This document shows, piece by piece, positions 18,094-28,200 of a DNA stretch of 64,000 nucleotides. The stretch spans positions 62,001-126,000 of the forward strand of contig CAMYXF010000004.1 in the NCBI GenBank assembly GCA_947303185.1. The letters are read 5' to 3'. Position 1 is the first letter of the stretch. Each line of letters starts with the position of its first letter. Made by a program: the position numbers and the translations under genes. This DNA comes from an uncultured Clostridia bacterium. GTDB taxonomy: Bacteria; Bacillota; Clostridia; Saccharofermentanales; Saccharofermentanaceae. Under the pieces are notes generated by a model. The model ran no database searches, was not told where the DNA came from, and saw nothing but the letters and a program-made list of their open reading frames with translations.

Positions 18094-19023
18094 TTAATGC
18101 TTTACGGGAGCAGCAGGTTTCTTGTGAACGGGAGCCTTCTTTTTCTTAATGTGGTTTCCGACGATCTCGGAAACGTCTGAAATGGTCATGAACGCAGATA
18201 CGTCTGCATCGTTGATAATCTTCTTGATCGCAGGAACTTCAACTCTCGTGATTACGCAGTAAAGGACGGTCTTCTTGCCGTTGCTTACCATGCCCTTACC
18301 TTCCATCTGAGTGCATGTTCTTCCGAGCTGCGTATAGATGGCGTCAGCAATGTCTTTTCCGTGATCGGTAATGATCATTACCGACTTGCCCTGCTCCATT
18401 CCGTTTTCGACGATGTCGATGATCTTGGAAGTGATGAAGTAAGTAAGAAGCGAATAAAGCGCTCTGTCAGGTCCGAAAAGGAATCCTGCAACGCCGTAGA
18501 TAATGATGTTGAAAAACAACACGATCTGGCCTACGGAAAACTCAGTGTTTTTCGACAGGAACATCGCGACGATTTCAGTACCGTCCAGGCATCCGCCGTG
18601 TCTTAAGATAAGACCTACGCCGACACCCAGGAGGACGCCGCCGAATACGACTACCAGGATCTCCTGCTCTGTTACTGCCTTCATGTCTTCGAAAACACCA
18701 AGGAAGACTGAGAACACTATCATCGCATAGATGGCTTTAATGAGGAACCTTATGCCCAGGCGCTTGAAACCAAGGATCATAAACGGAACGTTCAGAGCGA
18801 TCGTAAGGATACCGAGAGGAAGTCCTGACAGCTGGCTTATGATCATCGAAATACCGACGACACCGCCGTCTAGGATCGTGAACGGAACGAGGAATTCCTC
18901 GAGCGCAAAAGCAGCGATAACCGCACCCACAGTGATAAAGAACAGCGGTGCAATCCACTGCTTGAACATGTAGTTTATCGTAATCGGTTGTTCTCTTTTC
19001 TGAGGCACAGTTTTTTCGCTCAT
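18094..19023 (-). CDS. YitT-family membrane protein (DUF161 + DUF2179)
   Basis: This protein of about 309 residues has five or six membrane helices in the first 200 residues with the family motifs FTILDGGVVGIS and RHGGCLDGTE. A soluble DUF2179 domain (about 210-285; KSVMIITDHG, MEGKGM) and a Lys/Pro/His-rich tail follow. The family is widespread in Bacillota and its function is unsettled; roles in metabolite or ion transport have been proposed. I chose the ATG at 19023 because upstream sequence is the aconitase-gene terminator. The ribosome site is weak (ACGGA). Confidence 0.88.
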   Translation of the reverse strand: MSEKTVPQKREQPITINYMFKQWIAPLFFITVGAVIAAFALEEFLVPFTILDGGVVGISMIISQLSGLPLGILTIALNVPFMILGFKRLGIRFLIKAIYAMIVFSVFLGVFEDMKAVTEQEILVVVFGGVLLGVGVGLILRHGGCLDGTEIVAMFLSKNTEFSVGQIVLFFNIIIYGVAGFLFGPDRALYSLLTYFITSKIIDIVENGMEQGKSVMIITDHGKDIADAIYTQLGRTCTQMEGKGMVSNGKKTVLYCVITRVEVPAIKKIINDADVSAFMTISDVSEIVGNHIKKKKAPVHKKPAAPVKH

Positions 19024-19036
19024 ATTCCGTAATGTG

Positions 19037-19062
19037 TAAAGGGGTGCCGCTTTGGGCACCCC
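19037..19062 (-). terminator. Intrinsic terminator of the aconitase-family gene
   Basis: GGGGTGCC (19041-19048) pairs with GGCACCCC (19055-19062) around a 6-base loop. On the minus strand a T-rich run (TTTACA) follows. It lies 10 bases past the gene stop at 19073. Confidence 0.8.
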
Positions 19063-19072
19063 TCATAAGCTC

Positions 19073-21370
19073 TTATTTCTGACGGTTGAAATTGATGAGG
19101 CATCCGTCAAGGATTATCTGACGCTCACGGTCTGTGAGGTCGCCCAAAGTCAAAGTGAATTCCTTTGTCTCTGTTCCCTTGATTGCGATTGCCTTGATCG
19201 TATCAGCCTTTGTCTCGACTGCTGTTCTGATTCCCGGGAAGAGAATGTAGTCGAGGTTAGAGAACGGCAGATCGCCCTTCTCGATGATGAAAGGCAGCAT
19301 ACCCCAGTTGATGAGGTTGGATCTGTATCTCTTTGTAGCATATTCGTTAGCGATGTTAGCCCATCCGCCAAGTACCTTCTGGCAGGAAGCAGCCTGCTCT
19401 CTTGCAGAACCGTCACCCGGCTTAACTGCGAAGATGCATGAACCGAAACCGATTGACTTAACGTCGCCGTGCTCGAAAGTAATGAGGCTCTTAACAACCT
19501 GCATTACATCGTGGAGGCCCTCAACTGCCTGACAAGCCTTCTCGCCTGCTACGAGTGCTGTCTCAGCCTTCTGGATGTTCTTAGCGCGTGCTACGTAGTC
19601 AGGGTCCTTACGTGAGAGTGTGAACTCTGCAAGGCCAAGAGGATTTGATCTGTAAGAAGATGTCTCACCTGAAGGAATGAGCTCGTCTGTTGTTGTAACA
19701 GGATCGTGGATCTCAGATACAACCTGAAGAACGAGGTTCTCCGGAAGTGCTTCCATCTTCGGCCAGTCCTTGATGTTAGGTCCGAACTGGATCTCTGTGT
19801 TGGGATCTGCAACGCCCTTGGAATCGAAAACTCTGTTGGCGTAGATCTTTGAATCGAATGTGTAAGCGTAGTTGTTAAGCTCGCCCGTGAACTCTGTAGC
19901 AGGTGTGAGAACGCCCTTGTTTGCAGCTGTTGCAGCGATGGATCTTGCGTCCATGAGTGCAACGGAAGAGATCTGGCCGCTCTGAACCTTTGAACCTTCT
20001 CTGTTCGGGAAGTTTCTTGTGGAGTGACGGATGGAGAATGCGTTGTTAGCAGGTGTATCGCCTGCACCGAAGCAAGGTCCGCAGAATGCAGTCTTGAGGA
20101 TAGCGCCTGTCTCAAGGAGTGTAGCAGCAACGCCGTTTCTTACGAGTTCCATGTAAACAGGTGTGGATGCAGGATAGATGGACATTGTAAACTTGTCAGC
20201 TCCGATGTACTTACCCTTCATGATGTCAGCTGCAGCGCAGATGTTTTCGAATCCGCCGCCTGCACATCCGGCGATGATACCCTGGTCTACCATGAGCTTG
20301 CCGCCCTGGATCTTGTTCTGGAGTGAATACTCGATCTTGTCGCCGAAAGAAACCTTTGCTCTCTCCTCTGTCTCCTTGATCATCTGCTCGAGATTTGCAT
20401 TTACATACTCGATCTCGTAAGCGATTGAAGGATGGAAAGGCATAGCGATCATAGGCTTGATCGTTGAGAGGTCAACGATAACAGCGCCGTCGTAATATGT
20501 AACGTCAGCAGGTGCGAGCTTCTTGTAGTCGCCCTTTCTGCCGTGAATGTCGAAGAACTGCTCTGTCTTCTCGTCTGTCTGCCAGATTGAAGAAAGGCAT
20601 GTTGTCTCTGTTGTCATAACGTCGATGCCGATTCTGAAGTCAGCAGAGAGGCTTGCAACACCAGGGCCAACGAACTCCATAACCTTGTTCTTTACGTAGC
20701 CGGAGTTGAATACCTTACCGATGATAGCAAGAGCAACGTCCTGGGGACCTACGCCCTTCATCGGCTCGCCTGTGAGGTAAATAGCGATTACGTCAGGCAT
20801 CTTGATGTCGTATGTCTGTGAGAGGAGCTGCTTAACGAGCTCAGGACCGCCCTCACCCATAGCCATTGTACCGAGAGCACCGTAACGTGTGTGTGAGTCA
20901 GAACCGAGGATCATGCCGCCGCATGTAGCGAGCATTTCTCTTGCATACTGGTGGATAACTGCCTGATGAGGAGGTACATAGATTCCGCCGTACTTCTTGG
21001 CAGCTGTAAGACCGAACATGTGGTCATCTTCGTTGATCGTTCCGCCTACTGCGCAAAGTGAGTTGTGGCAGTTAGTGAGAACGTAAGGAATCGGGAACTT
21101 CTCAAGGCCTGAAGCTCTTGCTGTCTGGATGATTCCTACATATGTGATGTCGTGTGAAGTCAGCTTATCGAACTTGATCTTAAGCTGATCCATGTTATCT
21201 GATGTGTTGTGATCCTTAAGGATGCCGTAAGCGATTGTGCCCTGCTTAGCGGAAACCTTGTCTGCTGTCTTGCCTGACTTGGCTGCAACTGCTTCAGCTG
21301 CACCAGCCGCATCTTCGATGAGTTCGACGCCGTTAATGAGCCAAGCGCCGTTTTCGAGTGTGGAAATCAT
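19073..21370 (-). CDS. Aconitase-family hydratase (AcnC/YbhJ-like)
   Basis: This 765-residue protein belongs to the aconitase superfamily, Fe-S dehydratases that isomerise hydroxy-acids such as citrate. [19 protein letters not shown] is the family active-site segment. [13 protein letters not shown] holds the CxxC pair of 4Fe-4S ligands, with IIAGCAGGG nearby, and NFPNREGSK is also a conserved aconitase segment. The length and sequence suggest the YbhJ/AcnC hydratase branch, whose substrate is uncertain, more than AcnA or AcnB. GAGGTAA precedes the ATG. No citrate synthase or isocitrate dehydrogenase gene is nearby. The gene is strongly codon-biased, which suggests high expression. Confidence 0.85.
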   Translation of the reverse strand: MISTLENGAWLINGVELIEDAAGAAEAVAAKSGKTADKVSAKQGTIAYGILKDHNTSDNMDQLKIKFDKLTSHDITYVGIIQTARASGLEKFPIPYVLTNCHNSLCAVGGTINEDDHMFGLTAAKKYGGIYVPPHQAVIHQYAREMLATCGGMILGSDSHTRYGALGTMAMGEGGPELVKQLLSQTYDIKMPDVIAIYLTGEPMKGVGPQDVALAIIGKVFNSGYVKNKVMEFVGPGVASLSADFRIGIDVMTTETTCLSSIWQTDEKTEQFFDIHGRKGDYKKLAPADVTYYDGAVIVDLSTIKPMIAMPFHPSIAYEIEYVNANLEQMIKETEERAKVSFGDKIEYSLQNKIQGGKLMVDQGIIAGCAGGGFENICAAADIMKGKYIGADKFTMSIYPASTPVYMELVRNGVAATLLETGAILKTAFCGPCFGAGDTPANNAFSIRHSTRNFPNREGSKVQSGQISSVALMDARSIAATAANKGVLTPATEFTGELNNYAYTFDSKIYANRVFDSKGVADPNTEIQFGPNIKDWPKMEALPENLVLQVVSEIHDPVTTTDELIPSGETSSYRSNPLGLAEFTLSRKDPDYVARAKNIQKAETALVAGEKACQAVEGLHDVMQVVKSLITFEHGDVKSIGFGSCIFAVKPGDGSAREQAASCQKVLGGWANIANEYATKRYRSNLINWGMLPFIIEKGDLPFSNLDYILFPGIRTAVETKADTIKAIAIKGTETKEFTLTLGDLTDRERQIILDGCLINFNRQK

Positions 21371-21611
21371 AGTCGTTACCTCATTTATGCATAAATTACG
21401 CGGTTAATTATACAAGTTACAGTCTCTTTATTCAAATAATAAATAAGGCATTTACTTACCGAAAACTTGCCTGAAGAACTCCGTCCTGTCAGCGATTTCT
21501 GCCAAATTTCAAAAACACCTGCCAAATCAGCACGAAAACTGAAATTTCGCGTATTATTTCAATTTTCGAACCTAAAACAGGTACGTTTCTGAAATCCCAC
21601 AGAAATATAAG
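21371..21611. other. Gene-free spacer upstream of the aconitase-family gene
   Basis: No gene was seen. The spacer contains a direct repeat of CTGCCAAAT (21499-21507 and 21519-21527) and several AAATTTC/GAAATTT words that can pair. It must carry the promoter of the hydratase gene, but no convincing -35/-10 pair was found. Confidence 0.4.
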
Positions 21612-21634
21612 CAAAAGGGGCCGAAACCGGCCCC
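21612..21634 (-). terminator. Intrinsic terminator of the lipoprotein pair
   Basis: On the minus strand GGGGCCG and CGGCCCC (21628-21634 and 21617-21623) form a 7-bp stem with a 4-base loop, followed by TTTT. It lies 14 bases after the stop at 21648. Confidence 0.8.
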
Positions 21635-21647
21635 CATAAGTCAGTTA

Positions 21648-22379
21648 TTACTTCAACGTCAGCGGCGATTCGAATCCAAGTTCACCGCAGAAGAAACTTA
21701 AGCACTTGTCTGCCGCTTCAACATCACCGATGCTGAGCATCCTTATGACGACGTTGTCTTTCATGAATGTTCCTACTGCGACGCAGCCGTTGGCAGATTC
21801 GAAAAATCCTATCGTATATGTGTATCCGTTAGCTGTTCCCGTAGAACTCTTATACGAATCTTTCATTTGCGAAAAAGAGTCGTACAGGCCTTGCGCCGAT
21901 GCAGCATCAGCGAGAGTAATCTTGTAGATCTGAGTTGTCGTAGATCTGCCGTCGGATTCGGAAGTCACTTTGTCGAGGCACATTACCAGTTCATCTGCCC
22001 TGACATCAGGAACAGACTTGGCGTCCTGGTTAAACAGCGAAGAATACATAGACATAGCTTCATTGCTGTCCTTGGAAACGTAATAGACCGATGCAGAATC
22101 AAAGCCGCCGCCCCACAGATTATTCATTTCCTGCCAGTCAGTGACCTTCGTCATGCCGTAAGCTCTCGCAACATCAGGGATGTCCTTTTCTGCCTGAATC
22201 TCAGTCTCTGCAATAGAGCTTTCTGTCTCAATTACTGAAGACTCAGTAGAGATTGAACTCTCAGCAACGGAACTCTTTATGCCGTTATCAGATTCTCCGG
22301 CAGGTTTATCCGAACATCCTGCAAGAAGTGCAGCCGTCATGGCGACTGCGAGCGTTTTTAGAAAAATGCTGTTTTTCAT
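21648..22379 (-). CDS. Lipoprotein, paralogue of the adjacent upstream lipoprotein
   Basis: This protein of about 243 residues starts with a lipoprotein signal peptide (hydrophobic stretch, then LLAGCSD; Cys is the lipid anchor). A Ser/Glu-rich linker containing SSISTESSVIETESS follows, then a globular domain of about 165 residues. That domain shares TTxIYxxTL, NGxTYTI and FxxELGFxSPLTL-like features with the upstream gene product, so the two are tandem duplicates. The function is unknown. It sits outside the cell membrane. The ATG at 22379 is used because it begins the signal peptide; the ribosome site is poor and the upstream stop is 8 bases away, so translation is probably coupled. Confidence 0.75.
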   Translation of the reverse strand: MKNSIFLKTLAVAMTAALLAGCSDKPAGESDNGIKSSVAESSISTESSVIETESSIAETEIQAEKDIPDVARAYGMTKVTDWQEMNNLWGGGFDSASVYYVSKDSNEAMSMYSSLFNQDAKSVPDVRADELVMCLDKVTSESDGRSTTTQIYKITLADAASAQGLYDSFSQMKDSYKSSTGTANGYTYTIGFFESANGCVAVGTFMKDNVVIRMLSIGDVEAADKCLSFFCGELGFESPLTLK

Positions 22380-22387
22380 AGTTTTGT

Positions 22388-23014
22388 TTAACTCAATGTA
22401 TAAGGTGATACTAATCCGAATGATTTGCAAAAGGTTGCGACGGTTTTGTTTTTCAGAGTGGCATCATAATCACTGCGGATCCAGACAACATGATTGTCAA
22501 ATAAATAAACTCCAATCGCAAGCTCAACCGTTGAGTCATCCTTGGATGTCGGTCCCTGATAGCTGATAGTATAAGTTACGCCATTCTTCTTGCCTTCTTC
22601 CGGCTTCACGAGACCTCTTTTTACTGAATTATAGATATCCTCTGCCATATCATCGTCTCTGACGGTCAGATAAAGAATTCGTGTTGTACATCTGCCGTGA
22701 TCTTCGGTTGCTCCTATACTATCAACGGCCAGAGCGAATTCCTTCACATCAGTTTTAGAAACATGATCCGAAAGAGGGTTGCCCACGTACTCCACCATTT
22801 GTATGTCTTTATCTTCATAGTAAAACGTAATATGCTCTCCCGGATCTGCAAACATATGAGTGAGTCCTGTGGTTTCTTCAAGTTCTTTCATACCGCTATT
22901 CTTTGCTGCACTTATGAAAGAACTCTTAGAATAATCTCCTGAACCGGAACAACCTGTGAGACATGCCACGGTCATGACAACTGCCATTGCAACTGATAAA
23001 CATTTTCTTTTCAT
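22388..23014 (-). CDS. Lipoprotein, first of a tandem pair
   Basis: The protein has 208 residues. The signal peptide ends in LTGCSG, a good lipobox. The mature part holds FYYEDKDIQMVEY, TTRILYLTV, NGVTYTISY and a C-terminal SFGLVSPYTLS, matching the downstream paralogue segment by segment. The function is not recognised. AGGGGG lies 5 bases before the ATG. A promoter (23105-23133) and a small leader hairpin (23041-23057) lie upstream. Confidence 0.75.
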   Translation of the reverse strand: MKRKCLSVAMAVVMTVACLTGCSGSGDYSKSSFISAAKNSGMKELEETTGLTHMFADPGEHITFYYEDKDIQMVEYVGNPLSDHVSKTDVKEFALAVDSIGATEDHGRCTTRILYLTVRDDDMAEDIYNSVKRGLVKPEEGKKNGVTYTISYQGPTSKDDSTVELAIGVYLFDNHVVWIRSDYDATLKNKTVATFCKSFGLVSPYTLS

Positions 23015-23040
23015 AGATACCCCCTATTAATTTGCGCGTA

Positions 23041-23057
23041 CTCCAGTACACCTGGAG
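23041..23057 (-). other. Short hairpin in the lipoprotein leader
   Basis: CTCCAG (23041-23046) pairs perfectly with CTGGAG (23052-23057) around 5 bases. It lies about 27 bases before the ATG and between promoter and ribosome site, so it may protect or modulate the transcript. Confidence 0.4.
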
Positions 23058-23104
23058 AACCTTATTCCTGAGCAATATTATGGGATTTCTCAATTATCTT
23101 TGTC

Positions 23105-23133
23105 TATATAGGCCGCGTATACAGAATAAACAA
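23105..23133 (-). promoter_or_regulatory. Probable promoter of the lipoprotein pair
   Basis: On the minus strand TTGTTT (23128-23133) and TATATA (23105-23110) are 17 bases apart. Confidence 0.5.
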
Positions 23134-23145
23134 ATCGGAATTTGC

Positions 23146-23187
23146 GCAAAAGAACAGGGGCCGCATTACGCGAACCCCCGTCTGTTC
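23146..23187 (-). terminator. Intrinsic terminator of pgi
   Basis: On the minus strand GAACAG...GGGG pairs with CCCC...CTGTTC (23182-23187 with 23152-23157), followed by CTTTTG. It lies about 22 bases after the pgi stop. Confidence 0.65.
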
Positions 23188-23209
23188 AAAGCAATTGCTT
23201 GCCTATTAA

Positions 23210-24559
23210 TTATTTGTTGAGTCTTGCCTCGAGAGCAGCCTTCTGGTCCTCATAGCCGGGCTTGCCGAGAAGAGCGAACATGTTCTTCTTGTAAGCCTCA
23301 ACGCCGGGCTGGTTGAAAGGATTTACAGCGAGGAGATAACCTGAGATGCCGCAAGCCTTTTCGAAGAAGTAGATGAGCTCACCAAGAGAGTAAGCTGTCT
23401 GGTCAGGCATGTGGATGAGGAGGTTCGGAACCTTACCGTCAACGTGAGCAAGGATAGTACCCTGCATTGCCTTTGCGTTAACTTCGTTCATGTCCATGCC
23501 GGAGAGGAAGTTAAGACCATCGAGGTTTGTCTTGTCGTTAGGGATCTCGAAAGTTCTTCTGGGCTGGTCGATCTGGACAACTGTCTCATACATGATTCTT
23601 GCGCCGTCCTGGATGAACTGACCCATGGAGTGGAGATCTGTTGTGTTATCAACGCCTGCCGGGAAGATACCTCTTCTGTCCTTACCCTCAGACTCACCGT
23701 AGAGCTGCTTCCACCACTCTGTCATGAAGTGGAAAGAAGGCTCGTAGTTGACCATAACTTCTGTGGAATAACCGGAACGGAGGAGGCAGTTACGAACTGC
23801 AGCATACTGATAGCAGGGATTCTCTGCCAAAGGAAGCTTCTTGTAAGCCTTGGAAGCGTCCTTAGCGCCCTTCATGAGTTCTCTGATGTCGATGCCTGCA
23901 ACAGCGATAGGAAGAAGTCCTACGGCTGTGAGAACGGAGAATCTACCGCCTACGTCATCAGGTACTACGAAGCTCTCGTAACCTTCTTCATCAGCGAGGC
24001 CCTTCAGAGCTCCTCTGGCCTTATCTGTTGTAGCGTAGATTCTTTCCTTAGCGCCTTCCTTGCCGTACTTGTTCTCCATGTAAGCGCGGAGAATACGGAA
24101 AGCGATAGCAGGCTCTGTTGTTGTGCCTGACTTGGAGATGATGTTGAGGGAGATGTCCTTGCCTTCGATGATGTCCATCATGTCTGCAAGATATGTAGCG
24201 CTGATGGAGTTACCGCAGAAAAGGATGAGGGGGCTCTTTCTAACCTTCTTTGATGCTGCGTTAGCAAAAGAGTGGCCTAAGAGCTCGATAACGGCACGTG
24301 CGCCGAGGTATGAACCGCCGATACCGATTACAACGAGGACGTCAGAATCTCTTCTGATCTTCTGAGCTGCCTTGCGGATGCGTGCGAATTCTTCTTTATC
24401 ATAGTTTGTGGGGAGGTCGAGCCATCCGAGGAAATCATTTCCGGGGCCGTTCTTCTTGTGAAGCATATCAGAAGCGGCTTTAACCTGGGGCTCCATTCTT
24501 GCGACTGCCTCTTCGCCGCCGATGAAGTCGAGGGCGTTCTGGTAATCAAATGTAATCAT
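23210..24559 (-). CDS. pgi: Glucose-6-phosphate isomerase
   Basis: This 449-residue protein interconverts glucose-6-phosphate and fructose-6-phosphate. [26 protein letters not shown] and [13 protein letters not shown] are the expected sugar-phosphate-binding and active-site segments, and [21 protein letters not shown] lies near the C-terminus (quoted in part: [14 protein letters not shown]). The length matches the Gram-positive type. AAGGAG precedes the ATG. It is monocistronic: its own terminator follows, and a divergent DUF4364 gene starts 115 bases upstream. Confidence 0.97.
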   Translation of the reverse strand: MITFDYQNALDFIGGEEAVARMEPQVKAASDMLHKKNGPGNDFLGWLDLPTNYDKEEFARIRKAAQKIRRDSDVLVVIGIGGSYLGARAVIELLGHSFANAASKKVRKSPLILFCGNSISATYLADMMDIIEGKDISLNIISKSGTTTEPAIAFRILRAYMENKYGKEGAKERIYATTDKARGALKGLADEEGYESFVVPDDVGGRFSVLTAVGLLPIAVAGIDIRELMKGAKDASKAYKKLPLAENPCYQYAAVRNCLLRSGYSTEVMVNYEPSFHFMTEWWKQLYGESEGKDRRGIFPAGVDNTTDLHSMGQFIQDGARIMYETVVQIDQPRRTFEIPNDKTNLDGLNFLSGMDMNEVNAKAMQGTILAHVDGKVPNLLIHMPDQTAYSLGELIYFFEKACGISGYLLAVNPFNQPGVEAYKKNMFALLGKPGYEDQKAALEARLNK

Positions 24560-24674
24560 TTTCTTAGTTCTCCTTACAGGTTTAATTCAAAAATCATACA
24601 GAGTATACACCCGAAAAAATCGATTTACGAGTATAATTGCATCAGGATTTCATTACATTTGCCAAGGAATAAAC

Positions 24675-25223
24675 ATGTCTGATATTTCTATTGCAGAATC
24701 GAAAATACAAATTCTTTATCTCGTAGACCGTGCGCCCGGCGTAAGCTACCATCTTCTGATGGAAAAGTGCATGGAGTCGCTCTATACGGACTTCTTCACG
24801 TTTTCGAGATCATATGAAGAACTGATATCAGGCAATCTCATGGATAAGAGCAGTTCCGGCGCTTTTACCGGTGATGCCGTAGGTTCAACTGAGAATCTTA
24901 CTCTCACTGACGGCGGAAAGGCCGTATTAAACGACCTTTTGTCCTCCCTCAACGCTCCCCTGCGCGCACGTCTTGATGAGGCTGCAAATGCGATCATCAG
25001 CGAGATGGCTGCAAATTCAGGCATCAATGCCTCCATGGAGATCATCGAGAACGGCAAATTCCGCGTAAACTTAAGCTATACAGGCGGCGAAAAGCCTTTC
25101 TCTGCAACGCTTACAGTAGATGACGAAGCTACGGCTACAAAACTCTGCAAACAGTGGAAACACAGCTGTACAAAGGCTTCAGACGAGCTTATCAAGCTCA
25201 TTCTTTCAGGTCAGAATTCCTGA
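24675..25223 (+). CDS. DUF4364-family protein
   Basis: The protein has 182 residues. The N-terminal third resembles a winged helix (KIQILYLVDRAPGVSYHLL, then LISGNLMD), followed by a beta-rich acidic part (FRVNLSYTGGEKPFSATLTV). The family is common in Clostridia and of unknown function; the fold suggests a DNA-binding or regulatory protein. AAGGAA lies before the ATG. It is divergent from pgi and its stop nearly touches the stop of the large surface protein gene. Confidence 0.8.
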   Translation: MSDISIAESKIQILYLVDRAPGVSYHLLMEKCMESLYTDFFTFSRSYEELISGNLMDKSSSGAFTGDAVGSTENLTLTDGGKAVLNDLLSSLNAPLRARLDEAANAIISEMAANSGINASMEIIENGKFRVNLSYTGGEKPFSATLTVDDEATATKLCKQWKHSCTKASDELIKLILSGQNS

Positions 25224-25225
25224 TC

Positions 25226-28200
25226 TTATCCTTTTGAAACTATCTCGACGATTATGAATTCTCCGGGCTGGAGGATGTGTCTTAAGTGCTCGGTACCCAT
25301 GGCACGCTCGTTTAAGAGTCTTCCCTTGTCATCGTAACGTCTGATAACGCCGTCTGTGTGACCTAACTTGTTATCGTTGATAAGGAAACTCTGCTGCGTG
25401 TTGGAAGCATTCGCGATAACCATGTAGGATTTCGGTCCCTTGTTGAAGCATGCGGCAGTAACATTCGATACGAAGGTATCGACGTTCTGTGTGGAAGACT
25501 GGTCGAGAGGCTCCTTGATATCAATATAGAGCTCTTCGTAGCCCGTAAAATCGGTCATGAGGCCGGAGACGGTCATCATGTTGATGAACTCGTTCTTGCC
25601 CGTGAACATGTCTTTATCCGTGTATTTCGAAGGAACGAAATTGATCGAACAGTCAAAGAGCATCATCTCCGCGAAATCGGCTTCTCCGGTCAGCACTGCT
25701 GATAAGATCTTGCCGCAGTTGCTTCCGCTGGTATAGAGCTTTTTAATGTATTCTCCACCGTTTGTACCTGATACGACGTGAGGTGAATCGTAACGCGCGA
25801 GAACGTAGCTTGTCTCAATGTTTTCGATGTAAGTTTCAGTGCTGTCATTGGCAACAAGAGTAGCTTCCATCGTGTGATTGTCAGCATCAGACATCATCGT
25901 GCCGCCGTCGTAGTTCATGCCGTCAAGGAATACCGTTTTATCCTTGATGTCGCTGAAATATTCAGACTGTGAAAACATTGACATTACATAGTTTACGTAA
26001 GCAGCTTTCTGGACGTCACTCTTGAATACTTTTCCGCTGTCATCGATCTCAATGTAGAATCTCGTGAACTGTCTGCTCCACGGGAGCGCGGTTCCGTTAT
26101 CGATTCTGCGTCCGCCGTACTCGGAAGTAAGTGAACCGCAGAGGTATTCCAAAAGCTTATCGATATCGCTCTGGTTAACGTAAGGTCCGATAACAAGCCA
26201 AGGTGAAGAATTGCACTGCTTTACAAGCTTTAAGCTTTCTTCAAGCGAAGTTGTTACGGACATTCCCGTATAATCCGAAACAGCTGTATAACCTTCGCTG
26301 TACTGGGCCGTGCTTACCGTGCCTTCATAGCTGTTTGATACAGAGTCGGAACTCATGAGGTAAAGCGATGTCTCGGCGAAACCGGATTTACCGATGTTAA
26401 GATTATTAAGTCTGATCGCGGAAGGTTGTCCTGATGCAAGAGTATCCGCATAGTACTGCGGAATGCCTGCCGTGCTGTAGCTGTCAGGTCCCAAATAGAA
26501 GTTGTCGATAAGGATGGATCCGGAACCTTCAAACGCAATGCTGAGCCTTACGGAGCCTGCATAAACGACCTGGTCAGTAACAGCGAAAACATAGCTGTAG
26601 TACTTGTAGTTGCCGCCGAGCTGTGTAAGCTCGATTCCGTATCTTCCGAATCCGTCTCCTTCGAGCCAGCAGTATGCTTTCTCGGGAAGATTATCGGACA
26701 TCGCATAGAAGCTTAATCTGTAGAACGTACCGGGAATGAAGTTATCTTCTGCTAGTCCGGGAAGTTCTTGTGTAAGTGCATGGACGTTGTTGCCGTTTCC
26801 GGTAAGTCTTGCACCGTTCTTTCCGCTGTTGGCTCTGTCGGTAACTGCAACTGTCGTTCCTTCACCATATACGTTCCATGCGGATTCATCGGAGATATCC
26901 CATTTTTCGTCGCCTGCGGATACAACCATTCCTCCTGCGGCTTTCTGCATATGGCCGGCAATGAGAATGTCGTCGGAAATGATGTCAACGCCTTCAAGAT
27001 TGCCTTCGAGAGTAAACTCAGAAAGGATCTGTGACTTATAGATCTCTTTTCCTGAATCGTAATAGACCTTATCGCCGTTTACGCCGATGATGTTTTCGAT
27101 GATGACGTTCTCGGAATTAAGAGCTGCTACCTTGCCTGTAAGAAGGTTGATCGCAAATGCTTTCTTATCCTTCGTACCTGCGATGATGAGTCCTGAATCA
27201 GTAAGATAGACCGAATCAAGCTGGGCGCCAGTGGACTTGGAGATATCTGTATCTTCGATCACGCAGCCGTCATCATCTGTTCTTACTATAACTGCCTTGG
27301 AATTATTGATGACAAAGCAGAAAATGCCATCGCTTGCACGTGCAATAGGCTTTGTATCGTCTTTCAAAAGATTGGATCTGCCGATAAGCTCGAAAATGAT
27401 TCCGTTGGAAGATGAATAGATATTTCCCTTGTTATCGCTTGCAACGAACTTCTCACCGTCAGATGTGAAAGAAGTAATGCCTGAATCGGGAAGCTTTGAT
27501 ACAGCTACTTTTCCGTTGTTTACGGTAACTACAGTTCCGTCACTGTAGCAGACCGCGAATGTGGATTCATTGCTTCCGATTCCGCAGAGCGTGCCTCTGT
27601 TTTCGTCACCGGGTTCATACATAAGAACAAGGTTCTTACCGTCCTGTGAGAAAAATACTGAACCGGTTAATGAAGCAACAACAATACCCGTGTCATTGGA
27701 ATCGATCAGCACGAACTTTTCGTCTGTATCTACGATACCTGCAAGCTGGCTGTTCGTGACATCGTAGAGCATTCTTCCGTTTGTGGTAAGAGCAACTGCA
27801 GTATTGCCGTAGAATGCCATGTATCTGATATGGTCTTCATTCCAAAGACCCTTGGTATCTTTTATCTCGGTGACTACACCGAGTCTTGCGGGCTTAAATC
27901 CCGTGATGGTTCCGGTGAACTTCTCGCTCATTACGCCGTCACTGTCAATGGAGATGATCCTTGCCGTATCGCCTTCACAGTTATTTGTGTCATAACCAGC
28001 TGCAGCAACGGCATCAGGAGTTAAGAAAACACTTGAATCCGAAGCGCCTGCAACGAGCATGCTCGAATAATCAGTAGAACTCTCAAAAGAAGCATCCCTG
28101 ATGAGATTAATGTTCGGAATAAGATCACAGTTGATTCCCGTTCCTCCGAAGGTATCACCTGCCTTATCGTTTGAGACGGCAATCTCACAAAGCTCTGATC

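Noticed and set aside
19591..20130. Long antisense reading frame within the aconitase-family gene (179 codons)
   Set aside because: It lies in another minus-strand frame of the hydratase gene, is Ser/Leu/Thr/Gln-rich as expected of a shadow of biased codons, and has no ribosome site.
23411..24130. 239-codon plus-strand frame opposite pgi
   Set aside because: It is antisense to a certain pgi gene, with no ribosome site and shadow-like composition.
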